Positions 34,775 to 44,283 of a DNA stretch of 57,785 nucleotides are shown here, one piece after another. A program made the position numbers and the translations under genes. Numbering within the stretch: the first letter of the stretch is position 1; each line of letters opens with the position of its first letter. The notes under the pieces are model-generated. The model saw nothing but the letters and a program-made list of their open reading frames with translations, had not been told where the DNA came from and made no database searches. Source of the DNA: Polaromonas sp. (lineage in GTDB: Bacteria > Pseudomonadota > Gammaproteobacteria > Burkholderiales > Burkholderiaceae_C); NCBI GenBank assembly GCA_021731285.1, contig JAKFXR010000034.1, positions 1-57,785 of the forward strand, in the 5' to 3' direction.

Positions 34775-37115
34775 GGGGCTGCCTCGCAAAAATAGCCGCG
34801 TACACCAGCGCCAGGACCACGCCTGGCGCCACCGTGACGCCCATGGCTTGCAGGATCGACACATTCGAAAATGCCAGCAGGCCAAAGCCTGCAACGGTGG
34901 TTACATTGGCCAGCGCCATGGAGGCCAGGGTGCGGTGCGAGATGGGGGTCAGCGGGTCAGGCCGGTCAAAAAAGAGTGCGTAGTTTGACCCCACCGCCAC
35001 AACAAGCAGCAGCCCCACCAAATGCAAAATGGCCAGTTGCTGACCAAACAGGGCCAAGCCTGCGGTCACGGTGAGGACCGACGCGATCAGGGGCGCGACG
35101 ATGCGCGTCACGCGCGAGGGAGAGCGGAAAATCAGCAGCAGCAACACAACAAGAGCCACCAGCCCGCCCAGCGACAACAGCGATGCCTCATTGAGGTAGC
35201 CGGAATACAGCCGGTCTGACTCCGCCTTCATGTCGACAAACAGCACATGGGGCAGACCGGTGTTGCCCAGCGCGGCGCGGATCGGGTCGGCGTTGATGTT
35301 TCCGTCCTCCGGGGCCTTGAGCGGCAGCAAGGCTGTCCACCCACGGGGTTGTTGCAACAGCAGGGCGTCCACCGCCATGGCCATGGATGTCTGCTCCAGA
35401 TCGGATGCCTGCAGCAAAGGCTGTTGACGGCTGGTTTGCACGTCATTCAGAAAGGGCTTGAAAAGCTGAGCCTGCACCGGCAAGTCCAGAACCGCTTTGG
35501 CAAGGCGGGCCTGCAGTTCATCGGGCGGCGGCAGGCTGGCCTGGCGCGCGCGCTGGGTGGCGATGCTGGGAAGATAGCGGCTGGGGCTTTCAAATCCGGC
35601 AATTGCACCGTTGGCGACCTGCTCCTGGAGCAGCGCGCCTACCTGTTCGGAAGAGCTCAGCACGGCTTCGCGGCTGGCGCCGGTGATGACCACCAGATAA
35701 CGCACATCGGGGGCGCCCATGTCGGCGCGCAGGCGTTCATCCAGAGCGATGTCTGCTTGCGAGACAGGACTCAGGGAGGAGATCTTTTCGTTGAGCAGGG
35801 TGTCGCGGTTGAGGGCGAGCACGGCGCAGGCGGCCACCAGCAGCACCACCACCGGCCAGCGCAAAATTGCGGCCCGTTCGGTCAGGCGCCCGAGGACGCG
35901 GCCTATCGCAGACACGTCGTGGATGCGGAAATTCGCAGGCAGAAGATGAGGCAGGACAAAGCGGGTCATGACAGCGGCGGCGATCAGCCCGGCAATGGCG
36001 TACAGGCCGAGCTGCGCCAGGCCGGGAAAGCCCGACAGAAGAAGTGATGCGAAGCCGCAGATGGACGTCAGCACGCCGAGCCGCACGGTGGGCCAGAAAC
36101 GTTTGACCCAGCTCTCCTTGTCGTTCTCGGCTTGTTCGGATTGCACAAAAAGATAGATGGAGTAATCCACAGCCTCGCCAATCAGCGCGGTGCCAAAACC
36201 CAGGGTGATGCCGTGCACGGCGCCGAAGCCCAGGCTGACCGCCGCCACGCCAGCGGCCACACCACTGAGGACCGGCAAAAACCCCAGAACCAGCGCGGTC
36301 GGCGAGCGATACACCAGCAGCAGCAAGGCGGCAATCAGGACGACGCTGATGAGAGACAGTCGGCTGACCTGGCTATGGATGGTTTCGCGTGAGGTCACGG
36401 AAAAAACACCAGGGCCGGTCATCACAAGTTTTGCGTCAGGGTGGGCCTGGCGCGCCGTGGCAAAAGCCCGCTCAATGGCTGCCATGGCGCGCTGCTGGGC
36501 ATCGGTGTCTGACCCGGGGGCACGCGTTTGCATCAGCATCAGAGCGCGCGTGCCGTCGCGTGAGGCCCAGGCGCCGTGCTCCATCGGCGGCTGGGTGCCA
36601 CTGCTGAGCTGATCAAGCAGTTGAACCATCTCGCCCGTGGGGTCGCGCGGCAGCAGCGATTTGACCAACAAGCCTGCGGGCGAGGCCAACAGGTCAATAC
36701 TGTCTCCCAATGCCGCATGCAGGCCGTCGGCAGTGAAACGTTCAGGCGTGACCGACGGGCTGAGGAGGAAGCGGTTGTTGAACAGAAAAGCCCGGTCACG
36801 TTCGGTGTTGACCGGTTCACCGTTGTTGACGGTGACAAACGCCGGGTCGGTGCGCAGGCCCTGGGCCACCTGTTTGGAGAGTTGGGCGCGCGCCGGCGCG
36901 TCGGCGCCTTCGATGCCCACCAGAATCAGGCGCGAGGCAATGCCGTCGCGCAGCTGGTCCATCAGCAACTGCTGCTCGGGCGTCGGGTTTTTCGGTAAAA
37001 AGGCCGACAGGTCCGTGGTGACCTCGGTACGGCTGATGATGGCGCCACAGGCCAGCAAAAATGCCAGCCAGAGCCAGACCGGCAAAAACTGGCGCCGTAA
37101 AAACCGCTTCATCAT
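34761..37115 (-). CDS. MMPL/RND-family exporter, aryl-polyene cluster
   Basis: 784 residues with two repeats of one N-terminal membrane helix, a large periplasmic loop and five clustered helices (first cluster near LSLISVVLIAALLLLVYRSP, second near LLSLGGLVALVVLLLLIFRS). This is the MMPL lipid-exporter architecture. In aryl-polyene clusters the MMPL protein is thought to move the polyene lipid from the inner membrane toward the outer membrane. The start overlaps the LolA-like gene as ATGA, supporting cooperation between exporter and periplasmic carrier. Confidence 0.88.
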   Translation of the reverse strand: MMKRFLRRQFLPVWLWLAFLLACGAIISRTEVTTDLSAFLPKNPTPEQQLLMDQLRDGIASRLILVGIEGADAPARAQLSKQVAQGLRTDPAFVTVNNGEPVNTERDRAFLFNNRFLLSPSVTPERFTADGLHAALGDSIDLLASPAGLLVKSLLPRDPTGEMVQLLDQLSSGTQPPMEHGAWASRDGTRALMLMQTRAPGSDTDAQQRAMAAIERAFATARQAHPDAKLVMTGPGVFSVTSRETIHSQVSRLSLISVVLIAALLLLVYRSPTALVLGFLPVLSGVAAGVAAVSLGFGAVHGITLGFGTALIGEAVDYSIYLFVQSEQAENDKESWVKRFWPTVRLGVLTSICGFASLLLSGFPGLAQLGLYAIAGLIAAAVMTRFVLPHLLPANFRIHDVSAIGRVLGRLTERAAILRWPVVVLLVAACAVLALNRDTLLNEKISSLSPVSQADIALDERLRADMGAPDVRYLVVITGASREAVLSSSEQVGALLQEQVANGAIAGFESPSRYLPSIATQRARQASLPPPDELQARLAKAVLDLPVQAQLFKPFLNDVQTSRQQPLLQASDLEQTSMAMAVDALLLQQPRGWTALLPLKAPEDGNINADPIRAALGNTGLPHVLFVDMKAESDRLYSGYLNEASLLSLGGLVALVVLLLLIFRSPSRVTRIVAPLIASVLTVTAGLALFGQQLAILHLVGLLLVVAVGSNYALFFDRPDPLTPISHRTLASMALANVTTVAGFGLLAFSNVSILQAMGVTVAPGVVLALVYAAIFARQPHVPA

Positions 37116-37717
37116 GGAGCCGCCAGCGGGGCAATGACCATGACCGAGCGGTCCTTGTCGGTTTGCTCGATCTCGATGGACTTGACCTCCGCGCGGCTGC
37201 CGCCAATGCGGATGCGCTGCACGACGTCCAGCATTTTGGTTTCAATGGGACGCAGGGTGAGGGTCCAGCGCTCCTCCGTGCCTTCCAGGTCGAGGTTGTA
37301 GATGCGCCTGAGCGCGGCGATGTCACCCGCGAGGGTGCCACGTATGCTTTCAGTGAAGGCCACCAGCTCTGGATAGTCCTGCAGGCGCAGCACCATCTTG
37401 CGTTTGCCACGCTCCACAGTGAGCGTACTGCTCTCGATGATCAGCGACTCCGGACGGGGTTTGAGTGTGCGTTTTTCCAGCCGGTCGGGCGCGGTGTAAA
37501 GCAGCTCGCCAGAGGATTCCACCGGTTTGTCGAGCAGGGCGATGTATTTTTTCTCGACAAAACCCGCGCGGCCCGATTTGTTTTGCGCCAGGCCCTGCAT
37601 GAGTTGCGCGAGGTCCCATGCCGCCAGTGCCGGTGCGCTGCAAAGGGTCATGAGCAGCAGCAACGCTGCGCCCAAACGGACGGCGGCAGAAGGTGGGGGT
37701 CGGGATGTATCAGTCAT
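37112..37717 (-). CDS. LolA-like periplasmic lipid/lipoprotein carrier
   Basis: 201 residues from the ATG at 37717 (MTDTSRPPPSAAVRLGAA), followed by a signal peptide (LGAALLLLMTLCSAPALAAW) with AxA cleavage. The longer open frame to 37903 has no signal and overlaps the acyltransferase gene. The GFVEKKYIALLDKPVESSGE region matches LolA-related outer-membrane carriers found in polyene clusters. It would shuttle the hydrophobic product across the periplasm after export by the MMPL protein. Confidence 0.82.
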   Translation of the reverse strand: MTDTSRPPPSAAVRLGAALLLLMTLCSAPALAAWDLAQLMQGLAQNKSGRAGFVEKKYIALLDKPVESSGELLYTAPDRLEKRTLKPRPESLIIESSTLTVERGKRKMVLRLQDYPELVAFTESIRGTLAGDIAALRRIYNLDLEGTEERWTLTLRPIETKMLDVVQRIRIGGSRAEVKSIEIEQTDKDRSVMVIAPLAAP

Positions 37718-38678
37718 GGCCTGGAACCGGTGGGGTGGCGGGAGCCGGGTGTCCAGCTTGCCAGAAGTCGAAAAAATTAAACCAGTTATAGGGCGCGGTG
37801 CGGCAGTACTGCTCGAGCAGCTGCGCGTAACGCGCCATGGCCGCCTTGACCTCGGCATCACGTCCTCCTGCGGGAATGCTGGAGAAATCAGCCAGGGTCT
37901 CAAAATGAATATCGTAGCGGTTGCCCCCGCCGTACAGCCCGATCATGAAGACCACCGGACGGCGCAGGATGGCCGCCATGCGGAAGGGGCCAACCGGGAA
38001 TTCGGCCGGCTCACCCATGAAGGACACAGACCGTGTGGTGTCATTGTTCAGGCAGCGATCGGCCAGCATGCCAACCACGCTGCCGGCGGTCAGCAACTCG
38101 TTGACCTTGAGCATGGAGTCGGCGCGTCCGAGCGGGATGATGTCCTGCTGCGCTACCGGGTTGATGGCGCCGAGCGCAGCGTTGAGCTTGCGGGCGTTTT
38201 CTTCGTACATCACCATGGCCACGCGCAAGCCGGGCTGCTTGCGCCCAACGGCGCGCAGCACCTCAAAACTGCCGGCATGCGCGCCCATCAGAAACACGCC
38301 TTCCTTGCCGCCAGTCATGGATGCAATCAGATGCTGGTCGTGGATGCGGATGTCGAACAGGTCAAAGTGATCGTTGATCAGGTACACCCGGTCGTGGATC
38401 GTGGAGGCGAAACTCAGGAAATGCAGGAAACTGCGGCGCCAGCCGACGGAGCTGGCCGGCAGCGACAACACCCGGCCAAGGTAGTCGCGCGAGGCCCGCC
38501 GCGCAGCAGGATTGGCGACCAGGAAATACGCCGCAATGCCGTACAGCACCCCCCGGCCTGCGCGGCGACCCAGGCGCAGCGAGATCCAGGTCATGACGCG
38601 CAACATCAGCATGTTGCTGCGCTCGGGGCGCTCCCGCCACGCGGCCTTGGGGACCGGCGTGCCGCTGGTGGCGCTCAT
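37710..38678 (-). CDS. LpxL-like lysophospholipid acyltransferase, aryl-polyene cluster
   Basis: 322 residues. The HX4E acyltransferase motif is HAGSFE in FLMGAHAGSFEVLRAVG, followed by MLADRC and the GPFRMAAILRRPVVFM segment typical of lauroyl/myristoyl acyltransferases. In polyene clusters this protein likely adds an acyl or polyene chain to the lipid anchor. The ATG overlaps the stop of the upstream dehydratase gene (ATGA) and its 3' end overlaps the LolA-like gene by 8 nt. Confidence 0.85.
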   Translation of the reverse strand: MSATSGTPVPKAAWRERPERSNMLMLRVMTWISLRLGRRAGRGVLYGIAAYFLVANPAARRASRDYLGRVLSLPASSVGWRRSFLHFLSFASTIHDRVYLINDHFDLFDIRIHDQHLIASMTGGKEGVFLMGAHAGSFEVLRAVGRKQPGLRVAMVMYEENARKLNAALGAINPVAQQDIIPLGRADSMLKVNELLTAGSVVGMLADRCLNNDTTRSVSFMGEPAEFPVGPFRMAAILRRPVVFMIGLYGGGNRYDIHFETLADFSSIPAGGRDAEVKAAMARYAQLLEQYCRTAPYNWFNFFDFWQAGHPAPATPPVPGHD

Positions 38679-38980
38679 GGGGCCACCTCGATGCCGAAGA
38701 CACCGCTGGCCACCTGACGCGCATCGCCGCTGATTTCGAAACGGGCGAGACCGGTATCGGTCAGTTGCCAGGCGATGACCAGTGTTTCGCCGGGCAACAC
38801 CGGACTCAGGAACTTGGCCGACGTGATGCGGCAGGGGCCGCCGGGCAGATGCCCGCTTTGCCAGATCGCGTGTAGTGCTGCGTCAAGCAGCAACACCCCG
38901 GGCACAATCGGGCGCCCCGGAAAATGCCCCGCAAACACCGGGTGGTCCGCCGCGATGGTCCAGCTGGTTTTACCCTGCAT
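38675..38980 (-). CDS. Second hotdog-fold dehydratase (ApeI/FabZ-like)
   Basis: 101 residues from the ATG at 38980 (MQGKTSWTIAADHPVFAGHF), overlapping the ligase gene by 11 nt; an ATG at 39013 is also possible. HPVFAGHFPGRPIVPGVLLLD is the FabZ/FabA-type helix region with the active-site His. With the ApeP-like protein it probably dehydrates the 3-hydroxyacyl intermediates. Short for FabZ but typical of ApeI. Confidence 0.82.
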   Translation of the reverse strand: MQGKTSWTIAADHPVFAGHFPGRPIVPGVLLLDAALHAIWQSGHLPGGPCRITSAKFLSPVLPGETLVIAWQLTDTGLARFEISGDARQVASGVFGIEVAP

Positions 38981-40361
38981 CGGACCCGTCCAGGGGATGG
39001 GAGGGGGCTGCATGCTGGCGTGCCAGCGCCTGCAGCTCCTCGCGCGGGAGCTTGCCAGTGGCGTTGCGCGGCAGGGCGTCCAGCAGGACCAGGGGGCGTG
39101 GCAGAAAAGTCGCATCGATCCTGTCCTTGAGCGCGGCGTGCAGGGTGCTGGCGCTCAGGCTTGGGGCCACGACAAAGGCGGTCAGGCGAACCACGGCATC
39201 GGGGTCACTGTCGTCGGGCATGAAAAACACACCGTCCAGCACACCTTCGATGCTGTTGAGCTGGTGGTTCAGGTAGGCCAGCGAGCTGCGCCTTCCGGCG
39301 ATGTTGATCAGGTCATCGAGACGCCCGTAAAGCAGGAAGCGGTGGTTGTCGATGGGTTCGAGCACGTCGTTCATCGGCATGACATTTTCGACATGGCCAC
39401 CGCAAGCCCAGAAGCGGCCATCGTGCGGCGTCAGTGTGACCTGGGGGAAAAGCTCCCATTGGGCCGTCTGCGCGCTGCGGCGTGATGCGATCTGGCCGGT
39501 TTCGGTGGAACCATAAATCTCGATCAGCGGTGCGGCCAGGCGCGCTTCGGTGGTTTGCGCGAGTTGGGGCGACAGCGGGGCGGTGGCCGACACCACCAGG
39601 TCCACCGCCGGCAGCTCCAGGCCCGAGGCCAGCAACACCCGCAAGTGCACGGGTGTGGTGACCAGCAGCCTGGGCCGGGGAAGAACCTGGATGGCGCTGA
39701 CGATGTCGGCCGGGTAGAAGGGGTGGCCACCGTGCATGGCAGCTCCGCTTTGCAAAGCCAGCAGCACGGTGGACTCGAAGCCGTACATGTGCTGGGGTGG
39801 AACGGTGCCGATGATGTTGAAGGGCCGGCTGTCGCCCTCGCGAGAGAAGCCAAGCCGCTGGGCTTCGGCACGGGCGCTGTAGACCAGCGAGGCCCAGGTC
39901 TTGCGGTGCGGCAGCGGCGCGCCTGTGGATCCGGAGGTAAAGACATCGGCAACGGGCTGGTTGCCGGGAAGGTAGGGAACATCGCAGGACCCGCTGGCCG
40001 GTGTGTTTGCGCCGTGGGGAGCCATCGCGTCCTGAAAGGCCACCATGGGAAGGTCTATGGTGCAGGGCGCGTCGGCCAGGCAAAACACGTCGGGCCTGAG
40101 CTCGCGCAGCTGACGCACCATGTCCGGTGTGTGGTTGGGCGGCAGCAGGCTGATCTTGCGGGTGATCAGGGCAGCGCCCAGGCCAACGGCAAACTGGTAG
40201 CGGTCGCTGCAGGCGTTGAGCATGTGCCGGCCAGGCGGAAGCGCCGCCGCCAGCGTTTGTACATCGTGCAGAAACCGGCGCACGTTGATGTTTTTGCCCT
40301 GGTGCCAGGCAACGATGTCGTCGGCGCTGTCGTGGGCCAGGAGCGCAAAAGTAGGAATCAT
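38970..40361 (-). CDS. AMP-dependent acyl/aryl-ACP (CoA) ligase (ApeH-like)
   Basis: 463 residues. The P-loop FTSGSTGAPLPHRKTW, the motif EIYGSTETGQIASR and the hinge region YGRLDDLINIAGRRSSL identify the adenylate-forming superfamily. In aryl-polyene assembly it loads the aryl starter (for example 4-hydroxybenzoate or a cinnamate) onto the ACP encoded three genes upstream. No aromatic ammonia-lyase or chorismatase gene is visible in the cluster, so the starter is probably drawn from general metabolism. Confidence 0.85.
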   Translation of the reverse strand: MIPTFALLAHDSADDIVAWHQGKNINVRRFLHDVQTLAAALPPGRHMLNACSDRYQFAVGLGAALITRKISLLPPNHTPDMVRQLRELRPDVFCLADAPCTIDLPMVAFQDAMAPHGANTPASGSCDVPYLPGNQPVADVFTSGSTGAPLPHRKTWASLVYSARAEAQRLGFSREGDSRPFNIIGTVPPQHMYGFESTVLLALQSGAAMHGGHPFYPADIVSAIQVLPRPRLLVTTPVHLRVLLASGLELPAVDLVVSATAPLSPQLAQTTEARLAAPLIEIYGSTETGQIASRRSAQTAQWELFPQVTLTPHDGRFWACGGHVENVMPMNDVLEPIDNHRFLLYGRLDDLINIAGRRSSLAYLNHQLNSIEGVLDGVFFMPDDSDPDAVVRLTAFVVAPSLSASTLHAALKDRIDATFLPRPLVLLDALPRNATGKLPREELQALARQHAAPSHPLDGSDAG

Positions 40362-40403
40362 GGGCTCGGGAAAGTCAAAGGAGATGCGGTGGGCAAGACG
40401 TGC

Positions 40404-41075
40404 TCATGGAGCGCGAGGTGGCGCGCTTGAGCCAGACTGCCGGTAGGCCCGGATGGCCTGCAGGGGACCGGCGCGGTCGGAAGGCTCCAGCAACAACAGC
40501 CGGGCGAGGTATTCCCCCGCAAACATGAGGACCAGCAAGGGAAAGTTCAGCAGATTGGCAAATGCCGACCAGACCACCACGGGCGCAAGCCAGAACAGCA
40601 ACAGTGACGCGACGGTCATGGCCGCAAAATAAAGTGTCCAGGCCCAGGTGACCTGACGGGTGTAACGGACCAGCGGGGGAGACAGCTCGCCATGCACCAC
40701 AGCAGCGAAGCGCGACACCATCGGGGTGTGACCGTCGCGCAAGGTCATGCCGAAAGCCGCGCCCAGCAGTGCCTGCATGCCCGCGTGCTGCAGCAAAAAT
40801 ACCCAGATGTAGTGCTGGATCAGCCAGTCGCTACCGGTATACAGCGCCGCGCAGGCGATGACACACAGGGCCAGCATGGCCGCGCGGTGCGGCGAGCGCC
40901 AGGCCAGCACGGCCGCCAGCGCCAGCAGGGGCGCCATCGCCACCGCAGCGTCAAACAGGTCGGGGCGCGGATCGGCCGATGCCAGGTGCGCGAGTATGGG
41001 GTAGGCGATACAGAAAGCGGCAATGACTGCCCAGCGAGCGCCGCGCAGCAGATTCGCCTTCAAGCCGGGCTTCAC
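40404..41075 (-). CDS. Multi-pass membrane protein of polyene clusters (COG4648-like, ApeG-type)
   Basis: 223 residues from a GTG that overlaps the ACP stop (GTGA). About six hydrophobic segments (including LALAAVLAW, AALYTGSDWLIQHYIWVFLL, LYFAAMTVASLLLFWLAPVV). Proteins of this type sit directly after the acyl carrier proteins in aryl-polyene clusters. Function unknown; assigned from hydrophobicity, position and coupling to the ACP. Confidence 0.7.
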   Translation of the reverse strand: MKPGLKANLLRGARWAVIAAFCIAYPILAHLASADPRPDLFDAAVAMAPLLALAAVLAWRSPHRAAMLALCVIACAALYTGSDWLIQHYIWVFLLQHAGMQALLGAAFGMTLRDGHTPMVSRFAAVVHGELSPPLVRYTRQVTWAWTLYFAAMTVASLLLFWLAPVVVWSAFANLLNFPLLVLMFAGEYLARLLLLEPSDRAGPLQAIRAYRQSGSSAPPRAP

Positions 41076-41389
41076 TTTGTTCTTTGCAGGGCAATGTGAT
41101 CGCTGAGGCTGCGCAGGGACTGAAAAATGGCCGTGTTGTCTTCATGGTCGGCACGCAGCTGCAAGCCGTAGCGCTTGGAGACCACCAGCGCGATTTCGAG
41201 AATATCGATGGAGTCCAGGCCCAGGCCGTCTCCATAGAGGGCGTCGTCCGGCTTGATATCGGCGGCGGGTGTTTCCAGGTTGAGCGAGGAAACCACCAGC
41301 TCTGCGACTTCAAGCATCAGCACCGCATCGGCGGCTGCGGCGCCGGAGGGTTGGGAAGAGGTTTCAGACAGGGTGGAGGTGGTGGTCAT
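41072..41389 (-). CDS. Acyl carrier protein, first gene of the leftward polyene operon
   Basis: 105 residues, longer than a housekeeping ACP by an N-terminal extension rich in Ser/Ala. The phosphopantetheine Ser is in GLGLDSIDILEIALVV. Its role is to carry the growing polyene. Canonical aryl-polyene clusters encode two ACPs; only this one is present here. The upstream region 41390-41566 should hold the operon promoter. Confidence 0.88.
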   Translation of the reverse strand: MTTTSTLSETSSQPSGAAAADAVLMLEVAELVVSSLNLETPAADIKPDDALYGDGLGLDSIDILEIALVVSKRYGLQLRADHEDNTAIFQSLRSLSDHIALQRTK

Positions 41390-41433
41390 GGTTTTCGGAT
41401 CCGGAGTGAATTCAGTGGGCTTTTGCCTGCCCG

Positions 41434-41451
41434 CATCAATGTATTTTGATG
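41434..41451. promoter_or_regulatory. Inverted repeat upstream of the polyene operon
   Basis: CATCAA (41434-41439) and TTGATG (41446-41451) flank a 6-nt spacer, 45 bp upstream of the ACP start. It is an operator candidate for the polyene operon, but no regulator gene is next to it. Only weak promoter-like hexamers are seen nearby. Confidence 0.4.
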
Positions 41452-41566
41452 GTAACTGACATTGTTTGTCCGGAGCTGCGTCCTTGTAGGCGCGGGGGCA
41501 AGCGGCGTGTGGGACGAATGCGAAACAAGAAGTAAATGCCGGGCTGCCAACCAGTCCAGACCGGTG

Positions 41567-42505
41567 TCAGGGTGCTTCGCCGGAGGCCGGGATCTTTGGT
41601 GCCTTGCCCGCCTTTGCAGCGCGCGGCACGGACAGCGTGGCGCTTGGCGAATCTGCCTCGAGCACGGTCTGGCGTACTGCTGCCTTGTCACCGGCGCCCG
41701 CGAACTTGCTGTATTTGCCCAGCGTGGCCACCATCTGGCCGTAAATTTTGGGGTTGCCGGCCACACACTCGCCCTGGTCCAGAAACTGGGCATCGCCGGA
41801 GAAGTTGCCGATCAGGCCACCGGCTTCGGTGACCAGCAGTGAGCCTGCGGCCACATCCCAGGGCTTGAGGCCGGTTTCAAAAAATCCGTCGGAAAAACCT
41901 GCGGCCACGTAGGCCAGGTCAAGTGCTGCGGCGCCGGGGCGGCGCACGCCGGCACATTGGCTCATGACGTCGCCCAGCATATGCAGGTAGGTCTTGAGCT
42001 GGTCGCCGGGACGGTAGGGGAAGCCGGTGCTGATCAGGCACTCCTGCAGGCGGGTGCGCTTGGCGACGCGCACGCGGCGGTCGTTCATGTAGGCGCCCCG
42101 GCCCTTGGTGGCGCAGAACAGGTCGTTGCGGGTGGGGTCATACACCACGGCCTGCTCGATCTTGCCCTTCACGCTCAGCGCAATGCTGACGCAGTAGACG
42201 GGAAAACCGTGGATGAAATTGGTGGTGCCGTCCAGCGGATCGATGATCCAGACGAATTCGGAGTCTTTGGCACCGTGTTCGCTGCCCGACTCTTCGGCCA
42301 GGATGCCGTGGCCGGGATAGGCGGTGAGCAGGGTCTCGATGATGGCGGCCTCGGCGGCCTGGTCGATTTCGGTGACGAAGTCGTTGGTCTGCTTGACCGA
42401 CACGCGAACCGATTCAACGTCCAGCGCTGCACGGTTGATGATGGCGCCGGCGGCGCGCGCAGCCTTGATGGCCACATTGAGCATGGGGTGGAGATTGCTG
42501 GACAT
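41567..42505 (-). CDS. suhB: Inositol monophosphatase family protein SuhB
   Basis: 312 residues from the ATG at 42505 ([20 protein letters not shown]), the usual start of proteobacterial SuhB; the open frame to 42835 runs into the divergent trmJ gene. Metal-binding motifs are [19 protein letters not shown] and [17 protein letters not shown]. The last 50 residues are an Ala/Pro/Lys-rich tail not found in E. coli SuhB (267 residues). It hydrolyses inositol phosphates and in enterobacteria also aids rRNA transcription complexes. Divergent from trmJ, with 102 bp between starts, an arrangement common in Burkholderiales. Confidence 0.93.
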   Translation of the reverse strand: MSSNLHPMLNVAIKAARAAGAIINRAALDVESVRVSVKQTNDFVTEIDQAAEAAIIETLLTAYPGHGILAEESGSEHGAKDSEFVWIIDPLDGTTNFIHGFPVYCVSIALSVKGKIEQAVVYDPTRNDLFCATKGRGAYMNDRRVRVAKRTRLQECLISTGFPYRPGDQLKTYLHMLGDVMSQCAGVRRPGAAALDLAYVAAGFSDGFFETGLKPWDVAAGSLLVTEAGGLIGNFSGDAQFLDQGECVAGNPKIYGQMVATLGKYSKFAGAGDKAAVRQTVLEADSPSATLSVPRAAKAGKAPKIPASGEAP

Positions 42506-42607
42506 ATGGGAAGTAAGAAAGAGCGGGAGGGCTGACCCCGGTAACCGGAGTGCAGGCGACAATAGCGCCATTTTACCGGCTTGGCCTGTGCGCCGGCCGA
42601 TTGACCC

Positions 42608-43423
42608 ATGAAAACCCGATTTGTCCTCATCAACACCAGCCATGCCGGCAATGTGGGCGCTACTGCGCGTGCCATGAAAGTCATGGGTTTTGACGATCTG
42701 GTGCTGGTGGCGCCGCGCTGGGCGAATGTGCTCAACCGCGAGGAAACCATACAGCGCGCCAGCGGGGCGCTGGACGTGCTGAAAAACGCGCGCATCGTGG
42801 CCACGCTGGACGAGGCGCTTGGCGGCATGACGCACCTGTGCGCCACGGCCATGACGCCGCGCGACTTCGGGCCGCCGACCCGCTCACCGCGCGCACACTT
42901 CTCGCAATTGCTATCAAATAAAGAGCAAATTATTCCCGCCATCAAAGGGCAAAATGCTGGTTTTCCTTCAATCCCGGAGGGCGTGGCCTTTTTGTTCGGC
43001 TCGGAACGCTTTGGCATGGCCAACGAGGACGTGTACCGATGTCACGTCGCACTCAGCATCCCGGCGGACCCGAAGTTTGGCTCGCTCAACCTGGCGGCCG
43101 CCGTGCAGCTGATTGCCTACGACTGGCGTGAGGCGCTCGGTGGTTTCGCCGTGCAGGGCGGTCCGCCTGAGCCGCAACAGGCCGATGCTGCCGCTGTGGC
43201 CGGCATGCTGGCGCATTGGGAGGAGGCACTGGCGGCCATTGACTTTCTGGACCCGGCTTCACCCAAGAAGCTGATGCCCCGCCTGAACCAGCTGTTCAAC
43301 CGCGCGCAGCTGAGTCCGGAAGAAATTCATATTTTGCGGGGCGTGGCCAAGGCGATGTTGCAAAAATCCGGGCCGGCCACGGCCAAAATCGGCGCGCCAG
43401 CGCAGAGCGCGGACGGCAAGTAG
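42608..43423 (+). CDS. trmJ: TrmJ, tRNA (cytidine/uridine-32-2'-O)-methyltransferase
   Basis: 271 residues of the SPOUT superfamily. It begins [20 protein letters not shown], carries [13 protein letters not shown] (knotted SAM site) and [17 protein letters not shown]. It methylates the 2'-hydroxyl at position 32 of several tRNAs. Residues around 101-115 ([15 protein letters not shown]) are encoded by a copy of a dispersed palindromic repeat (42908-42952) and look like an insertion tolerated in a surface loop. The start is 102 bp from divergent suhB, with cysE following 9 bp after the stop. Confidence 0.92.
   Translation: MKTRFVLINTSHAGNVGATARAMKVMGFDDLVLVAPRWANVLNREETIQRASGALDVLKNARIVATLDEALGGMTHLCATAMTPRDFGPPTRSPRAHFSQLLSNKEQIIPAIKGQNAGFPSIPEGVAFLFGSERFGMANEDVYRCHVALSIPADPKFGSLNLAAAVQLIAYDWREALGGFAVQGGPPEPQQADAAAVAGMLAHWEEALAAIDFLDPASPKKLMPRLNQLFNRAQLSPEEIHILRGVAKAMLQKSGPATAKIGAPAQSADGK
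42908..42952. repeat. Dispersed palindromic repeat, copy A, inside the trmJ coding sequence
   Basis: 45 bp beginning TTGCTATCAAATAAAGAGCA. It matches copy B (44227-44271) at 36 of 45 positions, including the end CATCAAAGGGC. The first 21 bases form an imperfect 7-bp inverted repeat (TTGCTAT / AGAGCAA). The reading frame of trmJ is kept open across it. Confidence 0.8.
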
Positions 43424-43432
43424 ACTTCGCTT

Positions 43433-44215
43433 ATGTTTTCCAGACTCCGCTCCGACATCCAGTGCATCCTCGACCGCGATCCTGCCGCGCGCAGTACGTG
43501 GGAGGTGCTCACCTGTTATCCGGGCCTGCACGCCATCATGCTGCACCGCATGGCGCATGGCTGCTGGATGCTCGGTTTCAAATGGCTGGGGCGATTTGTT
43601 TCGCATATTTCGCGCTGGCTGACGGGCATCGAAATTCATCCCGGCGCGGTGATCGGCGAACGCGTTTTTTTCGACCATGCCATGGGCGTTGTCATTGGCG
43701 AGACCGCTGAAATCGGCGACGGTTGCACGATCTACCAGGGCGTGACGCTGGGCGGTACTTCGCTTTACAAAGGCACCAAGCGGCACCCGACGCTGGGCAA
43801 AAACGTGGTGGTCAGCGCCGGCGCCAAGGTGCTGGGCGGCTTTGTGGTCGGCGACGGGGCCAAGATCGGCAGCAATGCCGTGGTGATCAAGCCTGTGCCC
43901 GCCGGCGCCACGGCTGTGGGCATTCCGGCGCGCATCATTCCATCCAAAGTGGGTGAAAGCGCGGATGTGGCCACCCCACAAAACCAGTTCTCCGCCTACG
44001 GCATCACGCTGGAGGACGACCCGGTGTCCCAGGCGATGAAGGGCTTGATCGACAACGCCTCGTCGCAGGAACACCAGATTGCGCTGCTCTGGCAGGCGAT
44101 TGAAAAACTCTCGGAGGCGTCAGCGCGCGGCCCGGCCCAGCCGTGTGTGCCGGTGGATGCGGCGCGGCAGGAAACCTTTGAGGCCGACAAACTCAATCAG
44201 CTCATGGGCAAGTAG
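43433..44215 (+). CDS. cysE: Serine O-acetyltransferase CysE
   Basis: 260 residues. The left-handed beta-helix hexapeptide repeats run from about residue 65 ([20 protein letters not shown]) through [20 protein letters not shown] to [13 protein letters not shown], with the catalytic His in FFDHAMG. It makes O-acetylserine, the first step of cysteine synthesis. The start is 9 bp after trmJ, so they may be co-transcribed. Its cysteine supply may matter for the sulfurtransferase and phosphorothioation genes in this window, though that link is only thematic. Confidence 0.95.
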   Translation: MFSRLRSDIQCILDRDPAARSTWEVLTCYPGLHAIMLHRMAHGCWMLGFKWLGRFVSHISRWLTGIEIHPGAVIGERVFFDHAMGVVIGETAEIGDGCTIYQGVTLGGTSLYKGTKRHPTLGKNVVVSAGAKVLGGFVVGDGAKIGSNAVVIKPVPAGATAVGIPARIIPSKVGESADVATPQNQFSAYGITLEDDPVSQAMKGLIDNASSQEHQIALLWQAIEKLSEASARGPAQPCVPVDAARQETFEADKLNQLMGK

Positions 44216-44226
44216 CTGAACATGAT

Positions 44227-44271
44227 TTGCTATTTAATCAATAGCAAACTATTGGCGTCATCAAAGGGCGA
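44227..44271. repeat. Dispersed palindromic repeat, copy B, after cysE
   Basis: Begins TTGCTATTTAATCAATAGCA, with a perfect 7-bp inverted repeat (TTGCTAT / ATAGCAA, 7-nt loop), and ends CATCAAAGGGC. It lies between the convergent cysE and sulfurtransferase genes, where it could act as a weak bidirectional hairpin. 80% identical to copy A in trmJ. Confidence 0.8.
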
Positions 44272-44283
44272 ACTGGCAAAAAT

